A DNA stretch of 64,000 nt from JANSWP01 sp041941305 (lineage in GTDB: Bacteria > Bacteroidota > Bacteroidia > Chitinophagales > Saprospiraceae): positions 124,001 to 188,000 of the forward strand of contig JBGTQJ010000006.1 in the NCBI GenBank assembly GCA_041941305.1. Reading direction: 5' to 3'. How positions within the stretch are numbered: position 1 is the stretch's first letter; each line of letters opens with the position of its first letter. The notes under the pieces were generated by a model. That model had not been told where the DNA came from, ran no database searches, and was given only the letters and a program-made list of their open reading frames with translations. The translations under genes were made by a program, and so were the position numbers. This document shows positions 18,435 through 26,296 of this stretch, piece after piece.

Positions 18435-20183
18435 ATGAAAGTATCTACAATCTTTGTATTGCTTTTTATGAGCATAGTGGGGTATGCTCAAATTGATTTA
18501 CCAGTTACTTTTGAAGATTCAGGACTTGATTACGGATTGACTGATTTTGGAGGAAACTCCTCTGCGGTTGAAGTTGATCCTACTGACGCTACGAATACGG
18601 TCGGACGTGCAACCAAAACAGATGTTGCAGAATTGTGGGCAGGCACGACAATGGGTGGAAATAACGGTTTTGTGAATCCCGTGCCATTTACAATGAATGA
18701 TACTAAAATGACCGTTCGGGTCTGGTCCCCAGATGCCGGTATTCCGATTCGACTGAAAGTAGAAGATGCTGGCGATGCTACAATCAGTGTAGAAACAGAA
18801 GCGAATACAACCATGGCAGGAGCCTGGGAGACCCTGGAATTTGATTTCAGTAATCCAGCCGCAGGAACGGCTGCTTTAAATCTTGCCAATACCTACAATA
18901 AAGCATCCATCTTTTTCAATTTTGGGACAACCGGTGCGATGGCAGGCGAGAAGACTTATTACTGGGATGATGTAGAATTCGTACCTGGACCATCCCTTGA
19001 TCCAGTTGATTTACCGATAACATTTGAAGATTCGAATGTTGATTACAATTTGGTGGACTTTGGTGGTAATGCTTCTGCAATTGAAGTTGATCCAACCGAT
19101 GCTACCAATACAGTTGGACGTGCGACCAAAACAGACGTTGCAGAATTGTGGGCTGGTACAACAATGGGTGGCAGTGGCTTGGAAAACCCAATACCTTTTG
19201 CAATGGACGATACCAAAATGACCGTTCGAGTCTGGTCTCCAGATGCAGATATTCCAATTCGTTTGAAAGTAGAAGATGCAAACGACGCTACTATCAGCGT
19301 AGAAACAGAAGCGACAACCACAATGGCTGGAGCCTGGGAGACCCTTGAATTCGACTTCAGTAACCCGGCAGCCGGAACAGCTGCACTGGATCTCGCAAAT
19401 ACTTACGATAAAATTTCCATCTTTTTCAACTTCGGTACGACAGGTGCGATGGCAGGTGAGAAAACCTATTATTGGGATGATGTAGAATTTGGAAGTAGCA
19501 CAAGCACTACTGTAGTCGATATCATAGTAAATAGTCCGGATCACACCACTTTAGAAACAGCTGTTATTGCTGCAGAGTTAGATGATGACCTTAGTGGAGA
19601 TGGTCCATTTACTGTTTTTGCACCAACAGACGATGCTTTTGCAGCGATTCCAGCAGATGTACTGAATGCATTATTGGCAGATCCTACAGGTGCATTGGCG
19701 CAAGTGTTATTGTACCATGTGCTGGGAGCAGAAGTGTATTCTACAGACTTGTCTGACGGACAAATGGCTACGACACTACAAGGAGAAGACATTACCGTAA
19801 CCATCAATGGTTCAGATGTATTCATCAATCAGGCAATGGTTACAGTTGCGGACCTTCAGGCAGATAATGGCCTAGTTCATGTATTGGACGCAGTGATTTT
19901 GCCACCAAGTTTTGTCGGTTTGGAAGTTCTGAATGCAGCAGAGCATGGCATTACCATTTCACCAAACCCGGCAAGTTCTTTTTTCAATATAGCCTTTACT
20001 GATATCATCGTAGATAGAGCACAAATAATGCTTTACGATGTAAGTGGAAAGTTATTGATTCAAGAAAGCGCTAGTGGCAGCATGCATCAAATGAATATTG
20101 ACAATTTGAATGTCGGAACGTACTTTATGAGAATTGATACTGTCGAAGCTAGTTATTACCAAAAAGTAATGATAATTAAGTAA
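18435..20183 (+). CDS. T9SS-secreted protein: two CBM-like modules, fasciclin domain, sorting domain
   Basis: This 582-residue protein has a Sec signal peptide (1-18) and two nearly identical CBM-like modules (about 21-182 and 192-352), both with TMTVRVWSPDA- or KMTVRVWSPDA-type strands, AWETLEFDFSNPAAG and TYYWDDVEF. A fasciclin (FAS1) domain follows at about 355-490, with the H1/H2-type stretches FTVFAPTDDAF and LVHVLDAVILP, and a T9SS type A sorting domain ends the chain (ISPNPASS ... NVGTYFMRIDT). The modules are homologous to those at 9493 but more alike each other than to them. FAS1 domains commonly mediate adhesion, so the protein may tether cell and polysaccharide. It closes the glucan transcription unit. 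Confidence 0.85.
   Translation: MKVSTIFVLLFMSIVGYAQIDLPVTFEDSGLDYGLTDFGGNSSAVEVDPTDATNTVGRATKTDVAELWAGTTMGGNNGFVNPVPFTMNDTKMTVRVWSPDAGIPIRLKVEDAGDATISVETEANTTMAGAWETLEFDFSNPAAGTAALNLANTYNKASIFFNFGTTGAMAGEKTYYWDDVEFVPGPSLDPVDLPITFEDSNVDYNLVDFGGNASAIEVDPTDATNTVGRATKTDVAELWAGTTMGGSGLENPIPFAMDDTKMTVRVWSPDADIPIRLKVEDANDATISVETEATTTMAGAWETLEFDFSNPAAGTAALDLANTYDKISIFFNFGTTGAMAGEKTYYWDDVEFGSSTSTTVVDIIVNSPDHTTLETAVIAAELDDDLSGDGPFTVFAPTDDAFAAIPADVLNALLADPTGALAQVLLYHVLGAEVYSTDLSDGQMATTLQGEDITVTINGSDVFINQAMVTVADLQADNGLVHVLDAVILPPSFVGLEVLNAAEHGITISPNPASSFFNIAFTDIIVDRAQIMLYDVSGKLLIQESASGSMHQMNIDNLNVGTYFMRIDTVEASYYQKVMIIK
18495..19490 (+). repeat. Recent internal tandem duplication encoding the CBM-like modules
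   Basis: Units 18495-18980 and 19008-19490 are alike at the DNA level over nearly their whole length, with differences mainly at synonymous positions and one short indel near 18660/19170. The high identity implies recent duplication or ongoing gene conversion. Confidence 0.85.
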
Positions 20184-20199
20184 TAAGGTGCGAACAGGA

Positions 20200-20424
20200 T
20201 GCCTCGCCGCGCTTAAGGCGCGGCTCGGAGGGGGTTTTAGGCAGGGCTGTTAAGTTCTACTTGATTTTAAAATAATGAAAATCAAAATGAAAATCAAAAA
20301 TTCTACCTATGACTTTATGAATATTTGGCTTTTTCATTTTTATTTTCATTTAAATTTTAATTGAAAATATTCTCATTAGAGAACTTAAAACCCCCTTGTG
20401 AGCGCCGCTCAGCGGCGCGAACCT
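20200..20424. repeat. Composite palindromic repeat between GC-rich hairpins
   Basis: Outer hairpins are GCCGCGC-TTAAG-GCGCGGC near 20208-20226 and GCGCCGC-TCA-GCGGCGC near 20402-20418. Between them is an element whose left end contains CAGGGCTGTTAAGTTCT (20242-20258) and whose right end contains AGAACTTAA, enclosing AT-rich DNA with its own inverted repeats. The 17-base end recurs inverted at 42454-42470 and resembles the terminal repeat of the MITE-like elements at 24458 and 31573. There is no gene in the 20184-20579 gap. Confidence 0.6.
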
Positions 20425-20579
20425 TTGTTGTTTGCAACCCGAAGTAATTAGTAGTTTAGAATAATTCTTGATTTAGCCTCATGCAAATCCATTAGGAATT
20501 GTATGGGGCTTTTATTTTTTAAGCTAAATTGCATGGATTTCTGGATTGCTCATTTTTTATAAATCCAAATAGCCAATAA

Positions 20580-22922
20580 GTGAAAAAAGGAAAGAAAAGT
20601 CGCCGCCTCGTTGCCGTTATGTTTACCGACATTGTGGGATATACGGCACTCATGCAACAAAATGAGGCAAAAGCAGCTGCTGTGAGAAATCGGCATCGAA
20701 CCGTATTTGACAAGCAACATCAGTTGTACAATGGAGATATTTTACAATACTTTGGAGATGGAACTTTAAGTATTTTTCAAAGTGGTGTAGAGGCTGTGGA
20801 ATGTGCCATTGCCATTCAAAAAGCTTTGAATGAAGGTGAGCAATTGCCCTTGCGGATAGGTTTGCACATGGGTGATATTGTTTTTGATGGCACAGATATT
20901 TATGGCGATGGCGTCAATTTTGCTTCCCGAATTGAAAGTATGAGTATCCCCGGGGCTGTTTTGATTTCAGATAAATTGAATGATGAACTCAAAAGCCATC
21001 CGCAGATTGCTACCAAATCCTTAGGGCTTTTTGAATTAAAAAACATAGAAAACCCAGTTGAGATTTTTTCAGTTACGAATGGTGGTATCACCATTCCAGA
21101 GCATTCCCAGCTCAAAGGGAAAGGAAAAAGACAAAGCAAGACCATTGCGGTACTTCCTTTTATGAATATGAGTTCCAGCAAGGAAAATGAATACTTCAGC
21201 GATGGCATGACGGAAGAAATTATCAATGCCCTGGCAAAAATCAAAGGCTTGAAGGTGACGTCGCGAACTTCTTCTTTCTATTTTAAGCATAAAAATATTC
21301 CGATTGGTCAAATCGGGAAAGAACTGAATGTTTCTACGATTCTGGAAGGCAGTATTCGCCTGGCTGGGAACAAGATGCGATTGACTGCCCAATTGATAGA
21401 TGTAGATGAAGACTTTCATTTCTGGTCGGAAACTTTTGACCGTTCCATGGAAGATATTTTTGCTGTTCAGGATGAAATCAGTCTTTTGATTGCGGATAAG
21501 TTGAGAGAACATATTGGGCACTTTGACCTGGAAGATAATTTGGTTGAAAATCCTGACATATCTGTTGATAATTACAAATTGTATCTGGAAAGTCGCTATC
21601 ATTTGTTAAAAATGACAAAATCTGATATTGAGAGGGGAATGTCTATTTTAGAAGGAGTCATTGTGGCTCAACCAAATTTCCCCTTGGCTTATTTGGGGAT
21701 GCACCTGGGGTACACTTTGCTTGGTACGATTGGTTTGATTCCAGCTGTTGAAGCATTTGGTAAAGGACAACCTTTTTTAGATAAAGCAATTGAATTGGAC
21801 GAAAGCCTACCCGAATGTCAGTTACACCTTTCCTACATTAATTTTCTTCAAAAATGGGATTTAGCTGGTACTTATCGGCATTTGAATAAAGCCCTTGAAA
21901 TTCGCCCCACGGTAGAATATTATCAATCCATGGCCTCTACCTTAGTCGCAGAAGGAAAGTTTGCTGCGGCTATGCATTATATAGAAACAGCACTTCAAAT
22001 TGATCCTTTTTCTGAAATCAATTATCATTTAAAAGGATTCATTCTATATGTGCAAGAGAAGTATAAAGAAGCGATTGCCTTGTTTCAGAAAGCCATTCAG
22101 TTGAAGCCCGATTTTATGGCTTCAACCTTATACTGGGGACAAGCCTTATTGTTAATCGGGAAGACAAGTGAAGGTTTGGAATTTTTTGAGAATTTACCTG
22201 CTAATCAATCAGAAGATTTAATGAGGTTGGGTGGAATGACGCTTGCTTATGCTGCTTTGGGTGATCATCAAAAAGCAGAAGAGGGTATCCAGAAATTAGT
22301 GGTCACATTGGAAACAGACCTCATGGGCAGAGCCATCAATCTTTTGATCTTATCTCAGGCAATGCTTCATAGGGAAAAAGAAACCCTCGCTTTAATTGAA
22401 AAAGGGATTTCCTACAGATTGCCCATGATGGTATATATTCCTACTGAGCCTATCCTCAAACCCTTTCGTACAAATCCTCTGTTTCAATCCTATGTTCAAC
22501 AAATCTTAGGAGAAAAAACGGCTATCGAGCTACCTCAAAGAAAGTACAAGAAATCGCTATTTACTCAGAAACAAATAGAACAATACCGGAATCAATTAGA
22601 AGCATTGATGGCTGAAGAAAAACCCTTTCTCGATCCCAATTTATCACTGCGCAGTCTAGCCGAGATGATGGATCTTCCAGCCAATTATCTATCTCAATTG
22701 CTAAATGAAGGTTTTCATAAAAACTTTTCCGAATACATCAATGCTTACCGCCTGGAAGCATTCCTGAATAAAGCGAAAGACCCCGCTCAAAAACACTTAA
22801 CGCTCCTGGCGCTTGCTTATGATAGTGGCTTCAACTCCAAAACCGTCTTCAATACCTTTTTCAAAAAAAGGAAGGGGATGACTCCCAAGGCTTACCTGAA
22901 GAAGATCGAAAAAAAAGTTTAA
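20580..22922 (+). CDS. Class III nucleotidyl cyclase-TolB-like-TPR-AraC HTH fusion regulator
   Basis: The 780-residue protein starts at GTG 20580, 7 codons before the RRLVAVMFTDIVGYT block that begins this cyclase family. Domain order: class III cyclase (about 8-180), with metal-binding D17 (FTDIVGY) and D60 (YFGDGTLS) and transition-state N113 and R117 (GVNFASR); a TolB-N/FlgO-like region (about 190-310, IAVLPFMNMSS, FSDGMTEEI); TPR helices (about 325-640); and an AraC HTH (about 670-780, LSLRSLAEMMDLPANYLSQL, then FNSKTVFNTFFKKRKGMTPK). All metal and transition-state residues look intact, so it may make cAMP or cGMP. No membrane helix is seen. Cyclase plus TolB/TPR is familiar; the added AraC domain makes a single-chain cyclase and DNA-binding protein. 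Target genes are unknown. Confidence 0.85.
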   Translation: MKKGKKSRRLVAVMFTDIVGYTALMQQNEAKAAAVRNRHRTVFDKQHQLYNGDILQYFGDGTLSIFQSGVEAVECAIAIQKALNEGEQLPLRIGLHMGDIVFDGTDIYGDGVNFASRIESMSIPGAVLISDKLNDELKSHPQIATKSLGLFELKNIENPVEIFSVTNGGITIPEHSQLKGKGKRQSKTIAVLPFMNMSSSKENEYFSDGMTEEIINALAKIKGLKVTSRTSSFYFKHKNIPIGQIGKELNVSTILEGSIRLAGNKMRLTAQLIDVDEDFHFWSETFDRSMEDIFAVQDEISLLIADKLREHIGHFDLEDNLVENPDISVDNYKLYLESRYHLLKMTKSDIERGMSILEGVIVAQPNFPLAYLGMHLGYTLLGTIGLIPAVEAFGKGQPFLDKAIELDESLPECQLHLSYINFLQKWDLAGTYRHLNKALEIRPTVEYYQSMASTLVAEGKFAAAMHYIETALQIDPFSEINYHLKGFILYVQEKYKEAIALFQKAIQLKPDFMASTLYWGQALLLIGKTSEGLEFFENLPANQSEDLMRLGGMTLAYAALGDHQKAEEGIQKLVVTLETDLMGRAINLLILSQAMLHREKETLALIEKGISYRLPMMVYIPTEPILKPFRTNPLFQSYVQQILGEKTAIELPQRKYKKSLFTQKQIEQYRNQLEALMAEEKPFLDPNLSLRSLAEMMDLPANYLSQLLNEGFHKNFSEYINAYRLEAFLNKAKDPAQKHLTLLALAYDSGFNSKTVFNTFFKKRKGMTPKAYLKKIEKKV

Positions 22923-22962
22923 CATTAGGTTTTAGCAATAGGTAGGTATTTTATTTACTAAT

Positions 22963-23044
22963 AACCTGTTAGGTTGAAATTGGGCAAAAGAGCTACAAGG
23001 ATTTTTACATACTCTGCTCATTTCTTAAAGCAACCTAACAGGTT
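22963..23044. repeat. 82-bp inverted-repeat element, copy 2
   Basis: Ends are AACCTGTTAGGTTG and its reverse complement. It is the same length as copy 1 at 4561-4642 and matches it best when reverse-complemented. It lies 40 bp after the stop of the cyclase fusion and could act as a transcript-end hairpin. Confidence 0.75.
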
Positions 23045-23135
23045 ATCATGAAATGAATTGATTGAATTCGCTCCTCACTTTAAGTTAAAAAAGTTCTGAT
23101 TTATAAACCCGAACGATTGGCTTTAAACCTGCTCC

Positions 23136-23143
23136 TACCTTTG
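23136..23143 (+). promoter_or_regulatory. Candidate -7 box (TACCTTTG) of the oxidoreductase gene
   Basis: TACCTTTG is a perfect TAnnTTTG match 37 bp before the ATG at 23180. A TTG lies 16 bp upstream, somewhat closer than usual. The box lies downstream of the alternative TTG start at 23117 and so argues against that start. Confidence 0.4.
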
Positions 23144-23179
23144 GGGTATCAAAATCATCGTAAACTAAAAAAGACAATT

Positions 23180-24172
23180 ATGACAATGCCAAAAATGAAA
23201 GCCGTCGTTTGCACAAAATATGGATCACCCGACTTTCTTCAGCTTCGTGAGGTCGAAAAGCCCAGTCCCAAAGACAATGAGGTATTGATCAAAGTATATG
23301 CAACACCAGCAACGACCGCTGACAGCATGATGCGAAGAGCAGATCCTTTCATCAGCAGATTTTTTTTGGGTTTTAATAAGCCCAAAGCAGAAATAATAGG
23401 GACTGGGTTTGCTGGAGTTGTTGAAGCAATCGGGCAATCAGTTGATAGATTTAAAATTGGAGATGCGGTTTTTGGAGAAACTGGAGTGAATTTTAGTGCA
23501 AATGCAGAATACATATGCATGCCCGAAGACGGAGTGATTGTAACAAAGCCAGACAATATTTCCTTTGAGGAAGCCGCTCCGCTTTGCGATGGGGCGCTGA
23601 CTTCCCTAAATTTCCTAAAAGAATTGGGAAATATTCAACCTGGACAAAGTGTATTGATAAATGGAGCCTCTGGCAGCCTGGGCACAGCTGCGGTGCAACT
23701 TGCCAAATTTTATGGAGCAATTGTCACTGGAGTTTGTGGCCCATCAAATGTAGAAATGGTCAAATCCCTGGGGGCAGATGAAGTCATTGATTACACCAAA
23801 ATAGATTTTACAAAAACGGGCGAGACCTATGACATCATTTATGATACGGTTGGGAAAAGCGCTTTTTCTGCTTGCAAACCTGCATTGTCAAAAAATGGAG
23901 TTTATCTTTCACCGGTACTTGGTTTGTCTTTACTTTTCCGGATGCTCCTTACTTCTTTAATGGGAAGGAAGAAAGCAAAATTTGCCGCCACAGGACTAGC
24001 GCCTGCTCCTAAACTTCGCGAGCTACTAAAGGAAGTCAAAAAAATGATTCGACTGGGGAAAATAAAATCTGTAATTGATAAGCGGTTTACTTTGGAACAG
24101 ATTGTAGAAGCACATAGGTATGTAGATTCCGGGCATAAAAAGGGCAATGTGGTTATTTGTGTTCATTATTAG
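23180..24172 (+). CDS. Zinc-independent MDR-family NAD(P)-dependent oxidoreductase (quinone-reductase-like)
   Basis: The protein is 330 residues from the ATG at 23180; the frame is open upstream to a TTG, but that part is not conserved-looking and precedes a promoter box. It has the medium-chain dehydrogenase fold: an N-terminal GroES-like domain (MKAVVCTKYGSPDFLQL, EVLIKVYATPATTAD) and a Rossmann domain with the nucleotide loop LINGASGSLGTAAVQLAK and the following GADEVIDY. The zinc-binding cysteines of alcohol dehydrogenases are absent, placing it with the QOR/zeta-crystallin branch that reduces quinones or enones with NADPH. It stands alone between repeat elements, with no clear functional partner. 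Confidence 0.88.
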   Translation: MTMPKMKAVVCTKYGSPDFLQLREVEKPSPKDNEVLIKVYATPATTADSMMRRADPFISRFFLGFNKPKAEIIGTGFAGVVEAIGQSVDRFKIGDAVFGETGVNFSANAEYICMPEDGVIVTKPDNISFEEAAPLCDGALTSLNFLKELGNIQPGQSVLINGASGSLGTAAVQLAKFYGAIVTGVCGPSNVEMVKSLGADEVIDYTKIDFTKTGETYDIIYDTVGKSAFSACKPALSKNGVYLSPVLGLSLLFRMLLTSLMGRKKAKFAATGLAPAPKLRELLKEVKKMIRLGKIKSVIDKRFTLEQIVEAHRYVDSGHKKGNVVICVHY

Positions 24173-24174
24173 TG

Positions 24175-24207
24175 GGCAGAGTCCTCTTCGAGAGACTGCC
24201 AATTACC
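24175..24207. repeat. REP-like palindrome, CTCTTCGAGAG family
   Basis: A short stem (GGCAG ... CTGCC) encloses the core TCCTCTTCGAGAGAC and is followed by AATTACC. The same core with ATTAC recurs at 26211-26243 and 55632-55671. It sits 2 bp after the stop of the oxidoreductase gene. Confidence 0.6.
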
Positions 24208-24457
24208 GAAGCGGTTCGTCGCAAGCTCCAGCTTGCAAAACGAAACCTGGAACAGGGCTCCTGATCTGGCTTCGCCTTTGAAGCAACCGGGCAGGAGCCC
24301 AGGGCTTTAATAGGTCTGATAAACGCAAAATAATTATATTCAAAGCAAATAGGTGCAGCATTCACATTAGCTGCGGTTTTAAAAAATCTCTCAGGTACAA
24401 AAATTACTACCTTGTTTGAGGTATCTTATTTATTTCCAACCCTCCAAACCCAGGGTC

Positions 24458-24625
24458 GATCAGTTCTTTATTTTCCTAATGTGTTAAAGGATTATTATGA
24501 GTTTTTTTCATCCAAATGCCCTTAAGTTCAAGTTCAAGACCAAGTTCAAGCTCAATTTTTACACTTGAACTTGGTCTTGCACTTGAACTTGGGAAAATGC
24601 ACGTGGAAATTTTTTAGAACTGATC
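24458..24625. repeat. MITE-like element, copy A
   Basis: The element starts GATCAGTTC and ends GAACTGATC, with alternating CTTGAACTT and AAGTTCAAG blocks inside. It is the reverse complement of copy B (31573-31727) over most of its length, including CCTAATGTGTTAAAGG. It has no coding capacity of its own and ends in GATCAGCCCTGCCCC, which copy B shares. The rest of the 24208-24747 gap has a hairpin-rich stretch near 24215-24310 but no gene. Confidence 0.8.
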
Positions 24626-24747
24626 AGCCCTGCCCCCAACCCCTCAAAAAAATCTATTCCCTGCAAAAGCTAGGAAGTTTTCAGTTTTTCTTCAGAATTG
24701 CGGCTTACATTTGCGCATTTTTTAAAGATGCAGAACTACTTGAAGGA

Positions 24748-26142
24748 ATGAAAAACACCTACTTCAACTTAATCAATCAGACCTATTATTTTCCTCAGGA
24801 TGGGTTTGATTTGCAGGATGGTTACTTGTTTTTTAATGGTGTGTCGCTGAAGTATTTGATTGAACAATATGGCACTCCTTTTCGATTGACCTACTTGCCT
24901 AAAATTGGGGAACAAATCAAAAGAGCCAACAACTGGTTCAACAAAGCCATGCGGACTAATGGGTATAAGGGACAATATTATTATTGTTATTGTACCAAAT
25001 GTTGTCATTTTCAGCACGTCATCAGCGAAGCATTAAAACATGGGGTGCATTTGGAAACCTCTTCCAGTTTTGATATTGATTTGATTTTGAAATTGTACGA
25101 GCAGGGGAAAATCAAAAATTCCAAAGTGCTTGTACACAATGGTTACAAGACCGATGATTATTTCAGAAAGATTTTGCACTTAAATGACCTTGGCTTCCAC
25201 AATTCCATTACCGTTCTGGATAGTATTCGAGAGCTGGAGCGATTAAAAAAAGCTGAAAAACCTATAAAAATCGGGATACGGATTGCTACTGATTTGCAGC
25301 CACAGTCAGATTATTATACTTCCCGGCTGGGCATTCGTCCTTCTGAAATTTTGAGTTTTTATAAAAACAAGATTGCTGGAAATGAAAACCTGCAATTGAA
25401 AATGCTACATTTCTTTGTGGATACAGGCATCAAGGATAACCTCTACTATTGGGGCGAATTTCAGAAAGCCTTAAAGATATTTGTAGAACTGAAAAAAGCT
25501 TGTCCTTCTTTACGAGCTTTAAATTTGGGAGGAGGCTTTCCGATCAGAAATAATCTTGGTTTTGAATACGATTACAAGTATATTGTCAATGAAATTGTAA
25601 GAAACATCAAGGAAACTTGCTATGCAGAAGGCATAGAAGATCCGGATATTTTTACAGAATTTGGCAAATATACCGTAGGCGAGAGCGGGGCAGTCATCTT
25701 TTCTGTTTTAGAACATAAAAAACAAAATGACGCCGAACATTGGTACATTATCAATAATAGCCTGATGAATACCATCCCTGATTCCTGGAGCATTCTGGAG
25801 AAATTCATTTTGCTACCTGTCAATCACTGGAATCGGGAATATCAAAGAGTCAATATAGGAGGTATTAGTTGTGACCATTCTGATTATTACAATTCAGAAG
25901 AATTGAATCAACAAATATTTTTGCCGAAGTATGAAAATGGCAGTAAAGAACCACTTTACATTGGCTTCTTTCACACTGGAGCCTATCAGGATGCCATCAG
26001 TGGGTATGGTGGTATCAAACATTGCCTGATTCCTTCTCCAAAACATATCGTGGTAGATAGAGACGAGACAGGAAATTATGTGTCCAAAGTGTATCGAGAA
26101 GAGCAGCAGCCAGAAGATATGTTGAGGATTTTGGGGTATTAA
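24748..26142 (+). CDS. speA: PLP-dependent arginine decarboxylase (group IV, Bacteroidota type)
   Basis: From the ATG at 24748, preceded by GAAGGA, the protein has 464 residues; the longer open frame upstream only translates the MITE-like repeat. It has the alanine-racemase-fold barrel plus beta-barrel plan. Candidate Schiff-base lysine is K84 in CYCTKCCHF, where SpeA enzymes have a PIKVN-type motif. LNLGGGFPI is the phosphate-binding glycine loop. The chain is well short of the about 630 residues of enterobacterial SpeA but is the usual length for the Bacteroidota enzyme that precedes agmatinase. It should convert arginine to agmatine and CO2. The gene order decarboxylase, nitrilase fusion, agmatinase and DHS-like supports a polyamine pathway. 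Confidence 0.85.
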   Translation: MKNTYFNLINQTYYFPQDGFDLQDGYLFFNGVSLKYLIEQYGTPFRLTYLPKIGEQIKRANNWFNKAMRTNGYKGQYYYCYCTKCCHFQHVISEALKHGVHLETSSSFDIDLILKLYEQGKIKNSKVLVHNGYKTDDYFRKILHLNDLGFHNSITVLDSIRELERLKKAEKPIKIGIRIATDLQPQSDYYTSRLGIRPSEILSFYKNKIAGNENLQLKMLHFFVDTGIKDNLYYWGEFQKALKIFVELKKACPSLRALNLGGGFPIRNNLGFEYDYKYIVNEIVRNIKETCYAEGIEDPDIFTEFGKYTVGESGAVIFSVLEHKKQNDAEHWYIINNSLMNTIPDSWSILEKFILLPVNHWNREYQRVNIGGISCDHSDYYNSEELNQQIFLPKYENGSKEPLYIGFFHTGAYQDAISGYGGIKHCLIPSPKHIVVDRDETGNYVSKVYREEQQPEDMLRILGY

Positions 26143-26160
26143 TTTCATCACACCCAAGGT

Positions 26161-26243
26161 GATAAGCCGAGTCTCCTGAAAGGGACTCGGCGGCAATATT
26201 TGAGTCGCCGCCGAGTCCTCTTCGAGAGACTCGGCTCATTACG
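26161..26243. repeat. Double REP-like palindrome
   Basis: GCCGAGTC and GACTCGGC arms occur twice, enclosing GGCGGCAATATTTGAGTCGCC in the centre. The right half has the family core CTCTTCGAGAG and ends CTCATTACGG. It lies between the arginine decarboxylase stop and the next start and may act as a terminator or mRNA stabiliser. Confidence 0.65.
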
Positions 26244-26296
26244 GAATAGAACCCTATTATTTCACTCAAATCAGCCCAATTAATTGGGCGCCTACA

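Noticed and set aside
20580..22922. Chimera of two genes joined by a missed stop
   Set aside because: The frame is continuous, the TPR region connects both ends, and domain boundaries are normal, so a genuine fusion is the simpler reading.
24565..24747. 61-residue N-terminal extension of the arginine decarboxylase
   Set aside because: It translates the MITE-like repeat; a normal start with GAAGGA before it lies at 24748 and gives the family length.
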